From Luscinia megarhynchos (Eukaryota; Chordata; Aves; Passeriformes; Turdidae), in contig CM067566.1 of assembly GCA_034336665.1 (NCBI GenBank), positions 26,504,330-26,568,329 of the forward strand: DNA of 64,000 nt, read 5' to 3'. Position numbers and translations under genes: made by a program. The notes under the pieces were generated by a model, which was not told the DNA's origin, made no database searches, and was given only the letters and a program-made list of their open reading frames with translations. Below, one piece after another: positions 1 through 13,700 of the stretch; position 1 is the first letter of the stretch, and every line of letters starts with the position of its first letter.

Positions 1-2822
1 AAGCTGCAATCAGAGATCACAAGCCTTATCTACACAGGGAATTTAGATAAATAGTGCAGTCAGCTTGCTATAAAGAATCTGGGTTTGCAAAAATTCTAAT
101 TTAACTATTTTGAACTATTTTGCAAGTATCAGAGGTGGCACTGCATAGATCTAGCTTGTCCTTTATTCTGTCATGGAGGAAAATACCTCTGACTACTTTC
201 AGTCAGTAAAACCAGAGTATTTGGAGATTTAATTATGGAGAAATACAGAGAATAAACCCCTCCTACACAATGCTTCACTGAACCACCTTTCTCATTATGC
301 ATTCCCTTGTCCTTATTAAAAGTGCAGAGTTAAAGGACTTAAAGTCAGTTATTCTCTTGCAACATACTCATTTTGTCAGTGCCATTTCTAAACTGCTGGC
401 TTCAATGTCCCAGTGTCATGCACCAGACAGCTGCATGTATTTGGAGTCACACAGGCAGATAAATTTGGCCTGGCATCCTCATACTTCTTTTGATGCTGAA
501 ACCAGCGAATTGCAGAGAACTGAAGTCAGCCAGTTACTTCTGTGAAGCGTCTTTCCAGCAACTTCACTCAACAAAGTGTTATTTCTGGCTTCCATCAAGT
601 GGCAAATGGCAATTTAGATAGTAGCAATTTAAACGACCTGGCCAACCATTCAAAAAACTGTAGAGTGCTCACACTAGAACTAACACATTAAAAAAAAATC
701 TTCAAAGGCTACACCTCTTCTTCCAAAAAGCAGAAACCTAAAGCCAGGCATAAGGGATCTCTGAACCTGCTAGAAAGGGGCAGGTCTGTGTTTTCCTCTT
801 TAAAGTGGGCTTGAATCAAAACATAGAACAATTTTGCAACTGTCAGCATGTGCTGCAGTCTTCATGATTTACAAAAGTCCAGAAAACAGAAAAATACAAA
901 TGTATTGTTTATTGTGAGAAGGCAAAATGCATTGTGCATTAGGGAAAACATTGGCAGAAGTACCATTTTTAATCAAGAGGGCATTTGAGTTGTTCTGTAA
1001 CTGGGTAATCCACAGAGTGGATCATAAAAATCAGTGAGAGCCAGTAACAGCAAACAGCAATGACCAACCAACTCAACCTAGATATTATTCACCACCATTC
1101 CTGCTCTACAGTCCATTTAGCCCAGTTTATAATATGGCTATTCCCCAACATTACATATTGTATAAACACCATCTCCATTAAAAAACCTGTTTTATAGAAT
1201 TCTCACATCCCATTTGCACATCTCTATTTATTCATGGTCCCAGTAGATAGTTTTGGCAACCAGAACCACATCTTACACGGATAAGCAATATTTGGAAGGC
1301 ATCCGTAAATTTTCAATTGTTTCTAATATAACTAACATCTGGAAACATGCAGAGGAGCCAGCTCAAGAGAGACCACCAGCAAGTGCTGCCCACCAGAATT
1401 CCAGGGCTGTTGACACAATGATCTCAGCCCCAACAAACTGAACAGACTGCTGCAGGCTTGTGGGCACTGCCAAACACCACATTTCCCTGGAGGAGCATCC
1501 TTGCCCTGGTACGAGCACCAAGACACCCTGTGCAAGGGCTTATGGCACTGCTGCTGAAAATAACCCTTTGCTGGAGGCTGTGACCCTCCAGTCCTTAGGC
1601 ACTGAGCTAGGTTCTGTTCTGGCTGAATTTCAATTTCAGTAATATGATTTAAAGGGAAAATTTTATGTTAGCAGTATCACAACTGCTCATGCAATATTCT
1701 GATGCACTGCAGAAAGCCCTATTCTGTAAAAAACCTTCACAGTAGGTGAAGCCAATTATTTTTATCTCAGTTTTCTCTTATGGCTGTCACACCCAACTGA
1801 TACCAAAATATTTGAATTTCATCTAGAGAAAGCACACTGAGGTATCACAGCATTACACATGTTTTAAGGGGATAGACTGGAAAACATAATAGATAAAAGA
1901 AAATTTGTTCTAATGAAGCTTGGCTAGGATATTTGAAACAAGATCCATGAACTTTAGAGCACTTGGATTTTTATAGATCTAACTATTCCACTAGTAGTTG
2001 TGCAAGTAAAACTGATTTTTTTTTCACCAATTCCTAAGAACCACACAACATGGTATCAACAAATTAATCATATGCAGTCTTGATGGTGAGTTGAAGAAAG
2101 TAAAATAAAAAAAAAAAAATCCAAGGTAGATTTTGACCAACATCTCTGCATGAATAGCCACAAGAAATTAAGAAGCAAGGAAATCATTTTGTATTTCTGT
2201 CTCAAACCCACAGCCACCACTGCTGTCAGTTACTCTCCTGAGGAAAAAGGCCCAATAATTCCACCTGACCTGCTCCCCTACTTGTCTCAAAGTACTGGAG
2301 CTGGTATCAGAAGCATAACACATTTCACTGTGAGGTTTCCATGAATCTTGAACTGTAAATTTGAAGACCAGAGAAACTCAAATTCATGCAGGAGCAAGAG
2401 TGAAGCACTGAGAGGTTTCAACCTGTGTTATTAAGGAAGTTTTTTACATGCAAGTTTGAGGCATCTAGAATCTTCTTGGCCTCATTTCATACAGGGACCA
2501 AATTTCTGAAACTTTCAGGTAAAATTTTCCCTAAGCCATTTTTCAGTTCTTCCAAGAGCTTGATAGAACAAAATGGAAAGAAGCACTCAAAAAGTGAATT
2601 TCAACTTCACATTTGAGCCAATTTGGGAGAATTACAATCAGAGTTCAAAAGTTGTCTGAGCAATGGGAAGAGGCAATAAATCCCTTGTTTCAGCAGGAAC
2701 AAGAACTCACTACCCCCTTTCCTATCCGAGAATGGGTAATGCTGTCTTTCAATCTCTCATCAAATGAGGATCCTGTTAGCAAGGACAGCCTGGTACAGTG
2801 CTATTGGAAAGCCCAGCCCATG
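1..2822. other. Intergenic DNA, no gene recognised
   Basis: AT-rich noncoding sequence. The short open frames of 60-97 codons have low-complexity or unfamiliar translations with no recognised domain. The stretch at about 1340-1640 is less AT-rich than its surroundings and could be an old unrecognised repeat, but I cannot name it. I see no RNA gene. Confidence 0.6.
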
Positions 2823-2829
2823 CCAGACC
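2823..2829. repeat. Target-site duplication, left copy
   Basis: CCAGACC lies directly before the TG that opens the left LTR. The same seven bases follow directly after the CA that closes the right LTR. Retroviral integration usually duplicates 4-6 bp, so one or two of the seven matches may be chance. Confidence 0.7.
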
Positions 2830-3140
2830 TGTGGACACTGCTGAAGGCCTGGGCAAAAGCTGTCAGGCCTTTTTCTCAAGTTCTAAGTATTTTTCTCAAG
2901 CCATGAAACTTTCTCAGCTCCAGCCAGGTTTTTTCCCAGGCTAGAGACTTTTCCTTTACTATAAGCATAAGAGAAAGAATTATAACAGAGATAAACATCT
3001 GCAAGGTCCCTGAGAAAGCCAGGGACAAGAGGTGTCTCCTTCTCTGACCAGTGATCTGTCTGTATTTTGTTTTGCACGAGCTGCCTTATTTAAGGCAAGG
3101 CTTCTTTAATAAATTGCTCTTTCTTGCTCTTTCCTGCACC
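2830..3140 (+). repeat. Left (5') LTR, truncated in U5
   Basis: Begins TGTGG and matches 4392-4703 closely. A TATA-like TTATTTAAGG at 3087-3096 and an AATAAA at 3108-3113 mark the likely U3/R region. Similarity to the right LTR stops after position 3140, where the other copy continues for 60 bp. The missing piece would be the rest of U5. Confidence 0.85.
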
Positions 3141-4379
3141 CCTCCCATCTGCATTTCCAGCTGCTTCGCTGCTCCCACCCTGTGCTGACAGCAGCCATGG
3201 CTTTGCCCTCACTTTAAAGCAGGGAGCAGCGGGGGCTGGTTTCATTTCTGCAGTGGGCATGGGAGGAGGGAGTGCTGGGGCAGACAGGGAAGAGCTGAAA
3301 ATTTGTAATACCCAAATGAGAGAGGCTCAGGCTCCTCCTGTGCCTGATGCTGTCCCTATTGTAGGACAGCGAGTTTGGAAAAAGAGAAAGAAAAGATCTA
3401 AACAAGTTAAGAGAAGGCTGTATTCAACTGACATTTCTTGCCCTCTGGATATCCCTAGTTCTTCAATCCCTTGTAGAACAAAAAGAGAAAGAAAGCAATC
3501 ATGTAATCATCAAGCGATGGCTGCAATCAAGAATAGCAAAATAAGCTTGCAAAAGTGTGTTTATATTTCTTAACTTGGAGTTTTCCCATTGTATTATTCC
3601 AGCTGGTTGTATGTAGGAAGCAATAGATGTTTACCCATGCTTCAAAATCTGTATATAGCAGTATAGAATTATTCTGACTCCATCAAAATTGAGACATTAA
3701 AAAAAAAATTCCACAGCCAAAGCAGAACACATGGGAGACACCAACCATCAGGTGGATTGAAGCATGGACTCTGAAAGAGCACACTGTGAAGGTGATTACT
3801 CAGGGCAAATAAATGGGGACATCTGACTCAGGCTGAAAACACAAATTTAAATTGGCGGATGTTACCTTTACTTTGGGTTTTTCTTCTCCTCCACAGAGAG
3901 GTTGGCAGTACTGAGTGATGTGTCTTGCACCATTTCCTTTCACACAGCATTTACTACCCCAAAAGAGAGAAACTCTATGTACCTAGGGGAAAGGTATTGC
4001 TTTTGTGTAAGGGTGTTGAATTAGTAGCTGAAAGCCCACACTGTAAGCAACTAGGTTTGCTTGAATTATGATAGCAGTGACCAGTTGTAAAGTTAAGTGG
4101 ATGCTGCTTGGTTCTGACTGGTGACTGGACAGATGACTTGGTCTTTTGGCCACAAAATATAACTCTATGAGGAGGAAAATTTATTGAACTAAAAGTGAAA
4201 GTATCATTCTGCCATAAATGTGTCATCAAGGGATCGTGAAGTTTGTTAAAAGCACCAGGTGTGAAGATTTTCCTAGGCACTTCAGATGCCCACAAATCTC
4301 CTGAGTGGGGTTCATTCTCCTTCACAAGGGCCCTGTGGGGGATTACAAACACTTCTCTTTCTTTTCCTTTTTAAAAACT
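3141..4379 (+). pseudogene. Internal remnant of the provirus, coding genes not identifiable
   Basis: Lies between the two LTRs. The longest plus-strand frame covers about 3124-3573 and includes a Lys/Arg-rich stretch near 3376-3410 and another near 3478-3495. It is open across the LTR edge, so its start is not a natural viral start. Stops interrupt all plus frames in the right half. The position just upstream of the polypurine tract would normally be the end of env, but I see no transmembrane or disulfide motif that proves it. No reverse transcriptase or protease motif is visible. Confidence 0.5.
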
Positions 4380-4390
4380 AAAAGGGGGAA
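4380..4390 (+). other. Polypurine tract of the provirus
   Basis: AAAAGGGGGAA, directly followed by T and then the TGTGG of the right LTR. This is the expected position and composition of the plus-strand primer site of a retrovirus, and the LTR boundary agrees with it. Confidence 0.8.
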
Positions 4391-4391
4391 T

Positions 4392-4763
4392 TGTGGACAC
4401 TGCTGAAGGCCTGGGCAAAAGTTGTCAGGCCTTTTTCTCAAGTTCTAAGTATTTTTCTCAAGCCATGAAACTTTCTCAGCTCCAGCCAGGTTTTTTCCCA
4501 GGCTAGAGCCTTTTCCTTTACTGTCAACATAAGAGAAAGAATCATAACAGAGATAAACACCTGCAAGGTCCCTGAGAAAGCCAGGGACAAGAAGTGTCTC
4601 CTTCTCTGACCAATGATCTGTCTGTATTTTGTTTTGCACGAACTGCCTTATTTAAGGCAAGGCTTCTTGTAATAAATTGCTCTATCTTGCTCTTTCCTGC
4701 ACCAAGCAGGAGAGTGTCTTGTTGCTGTTTTTTTGCCGCTCCGCAATTCTTTCCAAGGCAACA
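4392..4763 (+). repeat. Right (3') LTR, full length
   Basis: 372 bp, opening TGT and closing ACA. It carries the TATA-like TTATTTAAGG at 4648-4657 and AATAAA at 4671-4676. The last 60 bp (4704-4763) are absent from the left LTR. It is followed at once by the second copy of the CCAGACC duplication. Confidence 0.85.
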
Positions 4764-4770
4764 CCAGACC
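4764..4770. repeat. Target-site duplication, right copy
   Basis: CCAGACC, identical to 2823-2829, directly after the terminal CA of the right LTR. Confidence 0.7.
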
Positions 4771-7700
4771 CACATTTATCAGTGGGTCATGGACTGTGGT
4801 GGCACGAGTTGGCAGTGCAGCAGGGAAGCCCAGAGGGTGCCCCAAGGGTGACTCATTCAGCACAAGGGCACTGTGTGCTCAGCCACGCTCAGCTGAGAAG
4901 CCATGCACGCCTTCTACTAAGAGGATGCTTGTTATGTTTTCCTAGAAGATCATTGCTTTCAACTTTAGACCTTCCTAATCCCCTGACAGATGCTTTAACC
5001 ACAAGTTTGCTTTCATGCCTCAAGACATGCAAGTGACCACCAAATTCAGTTTCATCCCCAGAGTTTACATTATGGGCTGTTTGCCCATGTTGGAAAGAGT
5101 GCCTGACATCAGGATTAAATCAACTTCAAGGATTTCAGTAGCTGGCAAGTCAGCTATGCTTCCCTTCTCCACAGTTTTTCTGATCTGGCTGATATCCATC
5201 CCTCTTCCCCCTAGGAATCATATCCTGCCCACAGGTGTTTGTGTCTATTTTTTAGATCTTGAGTACCAGTTAGTTTTATATCAAGATAGTTCTTAATTTC
5301 CAAAGGACAGAACTGTGTTCCTGCTGAACAGCCCCAGGGCTAACAGCATTGCTTTACTGATTTCAGGTACCACACAACTAAATGTTACAACAACACTGAA
5401 CACCACCCTACACATCACATTTAGAGAAGATCAATAAATGGATAAAAGTGCAAGCATCAAAGAGCTGATAAAAGAATAAACACTGAGCAGCAGTTCATCA
5501 CATGGTTTCCATCCCAGTGATCCAAGATTACTTAAAGCAACAGTTTAGCCATGTACAGACCTAAGAATGCAGCTGTTATGCTGCAGCTCTGGAGATAAAC
5601 TGGATTCACATACAACTTTCCAAAGGTTACCAGCCCAAGGGATAATGCAGCTTCAGTGCAAAAGAATGTAGTTAGATTTAGAGAGGAACATAAAAGCTAG
5701 ATGGACTGGGATATAGAAATACATTTTGCAAATCAATCATAATTTCTTCACTTAGAAATCTTATTTGTGCCTATGAGTGAAAATTAAAGTAGGAAGACTG
5801 CTTTTTTAATGAAAATATTTACTTGGGAAGAAATTTTGTAGTCAGCATTAGCCACTTAGCTAATGAACTGATTCCATGGAACATTAATCCTAGAATGGCT
5901 AACTTCAGAGTATTGAGCCTTTCTAAAAAATATCTCCTCGTAACTTATTGTCTAGATGCATCAAAGCATTAAGCTGCTCTAATCAGCCCAATTATCCTTA
6001 AGCACCTCCTACTTCACTTGGGTGCTTCAGGCCAGAATGCTGGCACAAGAAATATGTCACAGCACAGAGTGCTCAATGTCACTGTGGGCATTGGCATTAA
6101 CTTCCATTGCAGACTAAAACAGATGAATTCTCTCAGGGGTGACTGAGGATGTTCAGCCTCTCAGAGGAGAGGCCAAAGACTTCAGCAAGACACTAAGTCA
6201 AATGTCACCCAGAAAACTCAACATCTCATTAGATGTGCTCTTTAGTTTAAATCCCCAAGTTGACAAGATGACTGGGACAGAGATGAAAATCCAGAATCCA
6301 GAAGGGCCTGTTCATCACTGCTTGCAGATTAAAGTCGGTGGGAATATTCAGCTGTATTGAAACAGCTATTCCTGCATACAATCCTCCAAACATAACTCCT
6401 TAGAAGTGTTTTGATTGAAAATTACTGCATAATAATTTCTCTGCAGCAGATAATCTTTACGTTTGTTCCCAAAAAATTCATCCTTATTCTACATAAACTA
6501 CATCATCAACTAAGAACAGTTACTTGAATCAGTTTAGGGAACTGTAAGAAATGGGTCTGGGGAAAAGCAAATGCTGTCTGCCATATTATCTCCTTTTTCA
6601 GTGGAGTTGACAGGACAGCTGCCTGTTATTACTGTGCACCCCAGGAAATGCTTTGCTGCCAAAAATGTCCAGAGCCAGCAAGGGATTAGCAGACAAACAG
6701 AATTCATGCACCTGGAAGTCATGCAGCTAGATATGCCATCTTTGTAAGATACACTTCAATCTCATTTGCAAAGAAACAAGAACAAACAGAAATTATTAAA
6801 GTCATCATAATTACAATAAATCTAAGAATTAATATACAGTTTTGTGACTAGATTAAATTGCAGTAGTTTTCACTTAACTGCAGTAATCTGTTGAAGGACT
6901 TATATAACTGTCATAAATATAATGTTCTCTACTTTATATTTAAGCTATTCCTTACTAATGCAGCATTAATACCTTGTTAAGTGACCAGAACCCTGCTGGC
7001 TCTAGGGATGAATAATGCAGATGGTGCATAGGACTTAATGATGTCATGTAACCTGTGTAAAACAAAACTTTCATTTCCTTCACTAAAATCTTTCTAACAG
7101 CAGAAGTTCTGCTAGACAGCCCTTTCCTCCTCCCACCACTGCATTTGTCCTTCACAGGCATGCTCTCACAAGCTGCTGGATCTGTGTGTGCAGGGCTCAG
7201 GTAATGCCTAGGGCCAGCCCGTGTGGGAAGGACTGGACAGCAGCTGCCACATGAGGCTGAGCTGTGTTCTAAGAAACTCCTTCACTGCATTCCCATGGGC
7301 CTTCATGCTCACTGCCACAAGTTTTGAGTGGAATCAGCTCGTATCCTTACCTCAACAAAAAGAGCAGCAGCAATACTGACAGCTTAAAGTGTCTTTTCTG
7401 GCATCAGGATGGATAACACATATCCAGCCCAGTGTCAATGAACTTCTAACAAAGCTGCTGCACAGTCCACTGAGAAGTGTTCTACAAGCCTCAGTGTGCA
7501 CTGGGGTTCAGACAGCTCAGGACAGCTCAGATGGGGACTTTTCCTTATAGTTATGCACATACTTATGCCAACAGAAACAAGTCAATAGAACAGTCACTGA
7601 AATATTTAAGAAGTCAATAAATTAATTCTGCCCTTATTTTAGAAATACCTTCAAGTGAAAAATGCTTTAAGAAGTTTCAGGAATCAAAATTCAGAAGAGC

Positions 7701-10700
7701 TGGATCATTTTGAGAACAGTGTCTGTGCAACCACAGTAATAGCTCAAGGTCTGGAAATGGAAGTTGACAAACAACTCTTTCCTCTATTATTCTGTAAGTA
7801 TAAGTTAGCTGTAAAAGTTTTCTTGTATAATTTCAAGCTTGCTGTTGTTATAAACTAGGAACTGGATGTACTGGATCTGAGAGGGAACTAGCTCCCTGCT
7901 ATGGGGGTGGGAGACCCTGAGGTCATATGTGCAGAAGGGGTAACAGCAGTGGAGAGCTGCAGCCTATTAAAAGTGCATGCACGTCTATTGACCTTCCCTG
8001 GAAACTCAAACAAGTAAAATGAGTGGCAGCAATTCACAAACTTCATCAGTCCCATGAGGATGTTACAAGCAGCCTCTTCTCTTCATGAATCCCTAGTGTT
8101 CAATCTGTTTCTAGCTTTCTTGCCCAGACAAAATGTTGAAAAAACAGAAAACTTGAGTCTAAAAATAACTTTCCCAGTTCCTTAATTCCACTAAGCAATC
8201 TCCCAACTGCAGCTTCCTTTTCTTTATGAAGTAGAATGACTAATGTAAATGGACTCCAATCTTCACAGAAAACAAACAAACAAAAACCAAACCTAGCTTT
8301 ATTCCTAAACCAAACTTAGTTTTAATGCAATATAGTTGCAATAAACAACTTTCTCAAGGTGCCTATTGCTACACTTCAAAACCAGAAATGACCACAAATC
8401 AGTGAAAATAGTACGTGCCTGAATGTTCCATATTAGCAATTTTTTTCCTAGCAAAATAATACCAAAAAGTCAAAGTAGATGACTGTTCTGGATGCAAACC
8501 ATGTAATACAATCACTGTATCAGCTTTTCTTGTCACCATTTTCCAAGTATAATCACAAGCAATACCATTAATCAGTAGATAAAAGCCCTCACACATGTGG
8601 GCTTTTGGTGGTGATTTCTGCCCTGTCCTCCTCCCTCGGTTTCACTTTGTAAAGTCTCTCTGGAAACCTTGTAGAAGCAGAAGACTGACAGAAACTCATC
8701 AGAAATCAGCTCAAACAGTGATTACAGGGTGCTGATCTGCCCACTACCTTTCTACTCATTTTTCCATTTCCAGCAACCAGCCTCCTTCATGATGCCTGCA
8801 GGAAAGAGCTCCAGACTGCATCAGTCACTCTGTTTGCATACAGAGTGCTGATGAAGCAAAGATTTACCTCCTCTGAACCCATCACTCCTCTGCACTATTC
8901 TGACATAGAAATAATCTGGAGTAAAAGCTCTCTCTGTGACAAAAATAAAAAAAGCTACATAGACTCCTTTGTTAAGCAGTAAATCCAATGGTAAACAAAA
9001 GATAATATTTCTCAAATTATTCATGTAACAAAATACAGAAATAGTCATAAAAGTAGGCATGAAACACAAGTCTTTTGACATTCCAGAACAAATGTATGGC
9101 TCCATATCTTCTTGCCTCATGAACTTTACCCATATTGCCTGAGGAACTCAAAATTATTCTAAAATGTTGTCAAGTGAATACACAGGGGGTGGTGTATAGA
9201 CAGGCATCTGTAGCACTCTCTGTGCAGTTGGAATACCTCAATTTCAATCTGTACTATATATACACAAGGTTTCAGCTTCCAGACCTTATTCTAGCTTGTA
9301 AAATGAAATTGGAAAACTGGGATATTAACAGCAGTCCAGAAGAAGCAAAAGTGGCCCCGGGAAAAAAAAGTAATCTACAAAGGGGAGCCATTATCCACAA
9401 GAAAAACATGTAGCCACAGAAGAGGCCACAGCTGCCTTGCATTTTGGAGAAACAGGAGGCCTTTGCATTATTTGCATGCACACCCCCAACCCCTTATCTT
9501 CTTTTATTGTTTCTGTGGCCATAAAACGCCGTGGTCTGGATTTTGGAGAGCTCTCAGCATGCCTTGGATCAGGGAGAGACATGCAAGGCAGCCTACAGCA
9601 ACTTCACTTGGGTCCTGGCAGCTGATAAACCACCACAACTCAGCATCCCTGAGCCCAAGCCACCAGGTGGGCACCCCGAGGGACTGACACTGAGACCAAA
9701 ACTTCCGTGTTCTCAGTCACTTATTGCTGATTCCTGACCTAGCAATCCTGGTCTCCCCTCCCACATTCTGCTTTTTGCAATGGCATCTACAGTGGATGCT
9801 GGCTCCCTCCTAAAGCTGCTGAAAATCCAAATCTTTAGTCCTGAAGCTGCTTGGAGAGAATATCATAGCAACTGCAATCCTGGATGTCCGTCCAACACAC
9901 TAACTCACTTCATGCTACTAGGCAGGAAACATCTGTTTCTCTTTGCTCAACCAAGTTTTCCCTATAAAGTGGTCCTGAATGTGCAATTCTGGGTCAGTTT
10001 GGACCTATACTAGCAGATGAGATATTTTTACTCTATTATATAAGTTGGAAGTGAATTATACTGGAATAGCTTTAGGAGGTCCACCTAGAAATGGTAGGAC
10101 ACACATGGAAGCAATTTATTTCAAAAATAGGAGAGGCTGAGTAAATTTACACAGTTCATAGGGGTTTTTTTTGAAAGGCCTTTTTCTGCACTATTCCCAA
10201 GTAGGCATTTTCCTAAAAATTACTTGGTAGACAGATGCACACTGTGCTTGAGAGTACATCTACTGATGTTTTGGTATTGCCCTTTAATTCCCTCTTTTCT
10301 CCCCAGTAGTGAATTTGCATATGTCTGGAGAAAGAGAGCCTTTTACTTCAGAGTGATTCACACAGATGCATGGACAGTAGGTGACAAGTTGTGCTAGACA
10401 TCCTTATGAATTTACTTTAGTCTTACCTATGAGCACAGGGTAACATATAATCATTACTTTTTTGTAATATTGACACTCATTAGGTAAAGTTTCAAGTTTA
10501 CACTTCAACTAGTGTAAAACTAGACTGTTGAAGCATAGTTTGAAAAGTAAATTTTAAAACTCTAAAGTAGCTGGAATCTTTAAAAATAATCAAATAGAAG
10601 GGAAAATTGAGCACTAAATTATGCTGTGACATAGATTTTTTATATATCTATAAAAAGAAAATTTAAGTTTTTGCACCAAATAACACAAAATTACCAAGTT

Positions 10701-13700
10701 ATTTTTAAATTACCTAGAATTTAAAGTAATTTTTCATAGATTTATTTCACAGAACACACCCATTCACCTACTGTAGAATTCCTTTTCCTTTATCTGTTAA
10801 AGTAGCCCAAAGCAGCAAACTCACAGACTGAGACTAAGACACTACCAGATTATGTTCCCAGCCACTGCAGGGATCAAAGAACACCATGAGGGATGTGGAA
10901 AATACACCATCCTATAACCAGACAGTACATAATCGTTTTTTCCCCTCAAATAATAGAGGGTAAGGCATCTGCCCAAAATGCTAGTCAGACCATCTCTGGA
11001 TCAATTTAGAAAAATCAGGTAACTGCTATCATTTCCAGAAATGCTCAAGCTTACACAAGCATGGTTCCTGGAAAACCTTCCAGTACAAAAAGGAACCAAT
11101 GAATCAGTGCAAAAAAATAACAAGAGTTCAATATGAATTTTGTGTTCTATTGTGAAAAGACAACAAAATTACACAGTCACAAGTAAAGGATCTGCAGAGA
11201 CTATTCCTTTCTGAGGCCATTAAGGTGCATGCATTGAAAATTGATAATAATAATTTAAAGTGAATAGAAGTATTTAAGATAAATTACATGCACAAACATG
11301 CATTTTACCCTTCTGTTTTCCAAAGCAGACAAATCAATACACAGAGCTATTAAGAGGGGGAAGAGAGATTACAAGGCAAAAGACTTAGATACTTTAAAAG
11401 AGGGAAAAACCCCACCTTCTACTATCAAAATTTCTCATTAAACTCACTGCACTTCTCTATCAGGGTTTATTTCTCAAACTGGTAGGATCAGCAGTCAGAT
11501 GATTCTGTTGTGATATTTAAACTCATGCACACCTTCATCCTGTCAGTGCCATAAAAACAGAGTATATGAAACACTTTTCAGTTAACACACAAAAGGGGCA
11601 AGCAAGTCTTCAATGTATCTTTCTGCCTTCCTCTGAGCCTTTGCATTTGTGACTGAGAATGGCATATCAGTTTTCCCCAAAACCATCCATGGTAACTCTT
11701 TATTTTAGTATTCAACCTCAAACCATTTCTCAGGGCATGCTTCCCTGAGAGTTAACACCAACAATCAAACATGTCCTGCCTTTTTTTTTTTTCTTTTTTT
11801 AATAATGAGAAGAGAAGAAAGTCAGAACTGAAACCACAAAGGTACACAGTTAATCCTCCCTGTGTCAGACAGTGAGCCAAGGGAGGGAGGATGGCTCTTC
11901 TTGCTTCTCCCACTTCCCAGCCCCAAGGCAGGCAGACACCAGGCTGTACCTATTTTGTCAGTTCCACTGGCATCCAAGTCTAATAGCACTGTGTGACCCC
12001 CAAAAAGCTCTGACTGTGCCATCCCTGGCATCTAGACTTTAAAAGTGAAAGACCCAGAGGAAGTCTTTCACATCTCATCCCTTGTCCCAGCTAAGATTTC
12101 TTCTGAGCAAGGATAGAGGCATATAGCAGGTCTGCCCATGCTCTAAATCAGCAGAGCACAAGCCATTTCTAATACAGAATCATTTAGCAGCTTTAATCTT
12201 CCCGTTGCAATCTACATTTGCAATCTTTATTTTTAATCCACAGGACCCTGCCCTTCCTGTAGCGCATGGGATGCACTTTCTAGCAGTGCCACAGAGTCCC
12301 ATGGTAAAACAGCTCTTAGAAGCAAGGTAAGTGCAAGAGAAAAGATAGTCATACAGTTAAAGTTTCTGAATATTTCTGGGAACACCAGATTTTTTTCTCT
12401 AAAGTTCTGACATGAAACAAGATTTTATGCTATACAGACTAAAGCATTTTTCAGAGTGTACTGAGCAAGGAGGAAGAAAAAAAATATACACTATGTAAAA
12501 ATAAATCACTAGAGAGCACCAGAGCAAGTACACAATTAGAAGCCAAATTATGCAATTTTAGGTCAATCTTTGGATTGCTTGATATTGTACTTTTGATGTA
12601 ATTTTCTTAGTGTATTTTATGCAACTTAAGCCACACAGTATACACTGATAATCAGAGAGCAATTTCCAAATGTTATTCAGCTAAAGTTTGATTGCTTCTT
12701 CTGTTTCCAGATGGTGACCAAAAGCCTGCTCAAACACTTGCAAGTAAACCTGCTGAAGAAACATGGCACGTGTGTCTGATTACAGGTTAGCAAATGCACC
12801 TCACAATAAAACCTTAACCTGTACCTTTTCTGCTGCAGATGTGATGAATCCTTTCTTGCTTTGTGAAGAATCTTGCTTAGGACCAAGGCACTTTCACACC
12901 ATCAGTGAGGGGCTCCTTGCTTTGCCAGTAGATATCAGCATACAAGGTCAGAAACTGAGCACGAGGGAAAAACCACACCAGCCATTTTAAACCTCACCCC
13001 ATCCCTGAAGCAGCTGTGGAAATGCTGGCAATTACCTCAGAAACAAGAAGCAGCTGGGTTCAGTTCCTGATCTTTACAAAGCAAACAAGGAGAGGGAGGG
13101 TCTTATATCATGAAGTGGGTTGGGAGTGGTGGGAGAACAAGTGATACTTGGGGAAAGTGTAGGGTTAGCAGTCTGTTAGTGTACAGTTGGACAAGCTGTC
13201 TAAAGGGCCTTGTGGTTAGTTACTGATGGTGTAGGGGAGAGTATAGCCTCAATTAAAAAAAAAAGTGTGTTATCCAAGTGGAGATACTGAATGTGGGTTA
13301 ATCATGGTTTCTTTGGGAAACAGAAGTAAGAGCCTAATGGTAGTAATGACTGAGGAAAGATAGTCTGGAGGTAAATCTGTGTATTTTGTTTATTTCATCT
13401 GCTTCTTCTAGGGTACTGTGCAGATGGAGGGAAAAAAAGATCAGAGGAATTTTTTCCACCTGCCCTTTATCTTCCTAGCACACGGTCATATATCTGTAGT
13501 TGCCATGTGTATGGCTAAAAATGGAGCTTTGAAAAAAAGGAAGGGGTTAAGATGAAAATAATCACTTAGCAAAGTATTATCTATGTTCCTTTTGTGTTTC
13601 TTTGTTATTTGCAGGGACTGAGCTTGCTTGCATAATGATATACTTGCAAGTTTGTCACTGGAAATACAATTTGTACGGAGCACACATTACATGTGTAGGG

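Larger units (their letters stand above)
2830..4763 (+). mobile_element. Endogenous retrovirus remnant, internally deleted provirus
   Basis: Two direct repeats of about 311 bp, both starting TGTGGACACTG, bracket 1.25 kb of internal sequence, and a shared 7-bp duplication flanks the outer ends. A purine-rich tract sits directly before the right LTR, as expected for plus-strand priming, which fixes the element on the plus strand. The left LTR stops about 60 bp short of the right one, so the end of U5 and the primer-binding site are gone. I recognise no gag, protease, reverse transcriptase or integrase. The internal part is too short for a full provirus and its frames are broken by stops, so this is a dead copy. 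I counted 11 substitutions and one indel between the aligned LTR parts (about 3.5 percent), so the insertion is not ancient. The ERV class is not determined. Confidence 0.85.

Noticed and set aside
3975..4352. 125-codon minus-strand frame inside the provirus
   Set aside because: It is antisense to the retroviral orientation set by the polypurine tract and LTRs, with no recognised product.
6139..6360. Possible CR1 fragment suggested by a 'TEDVQPLRGEAKDF'-like translation
   Set aside because: Too little of the CR1 pattern is present and no 3' octamer is seen; I could not support it.
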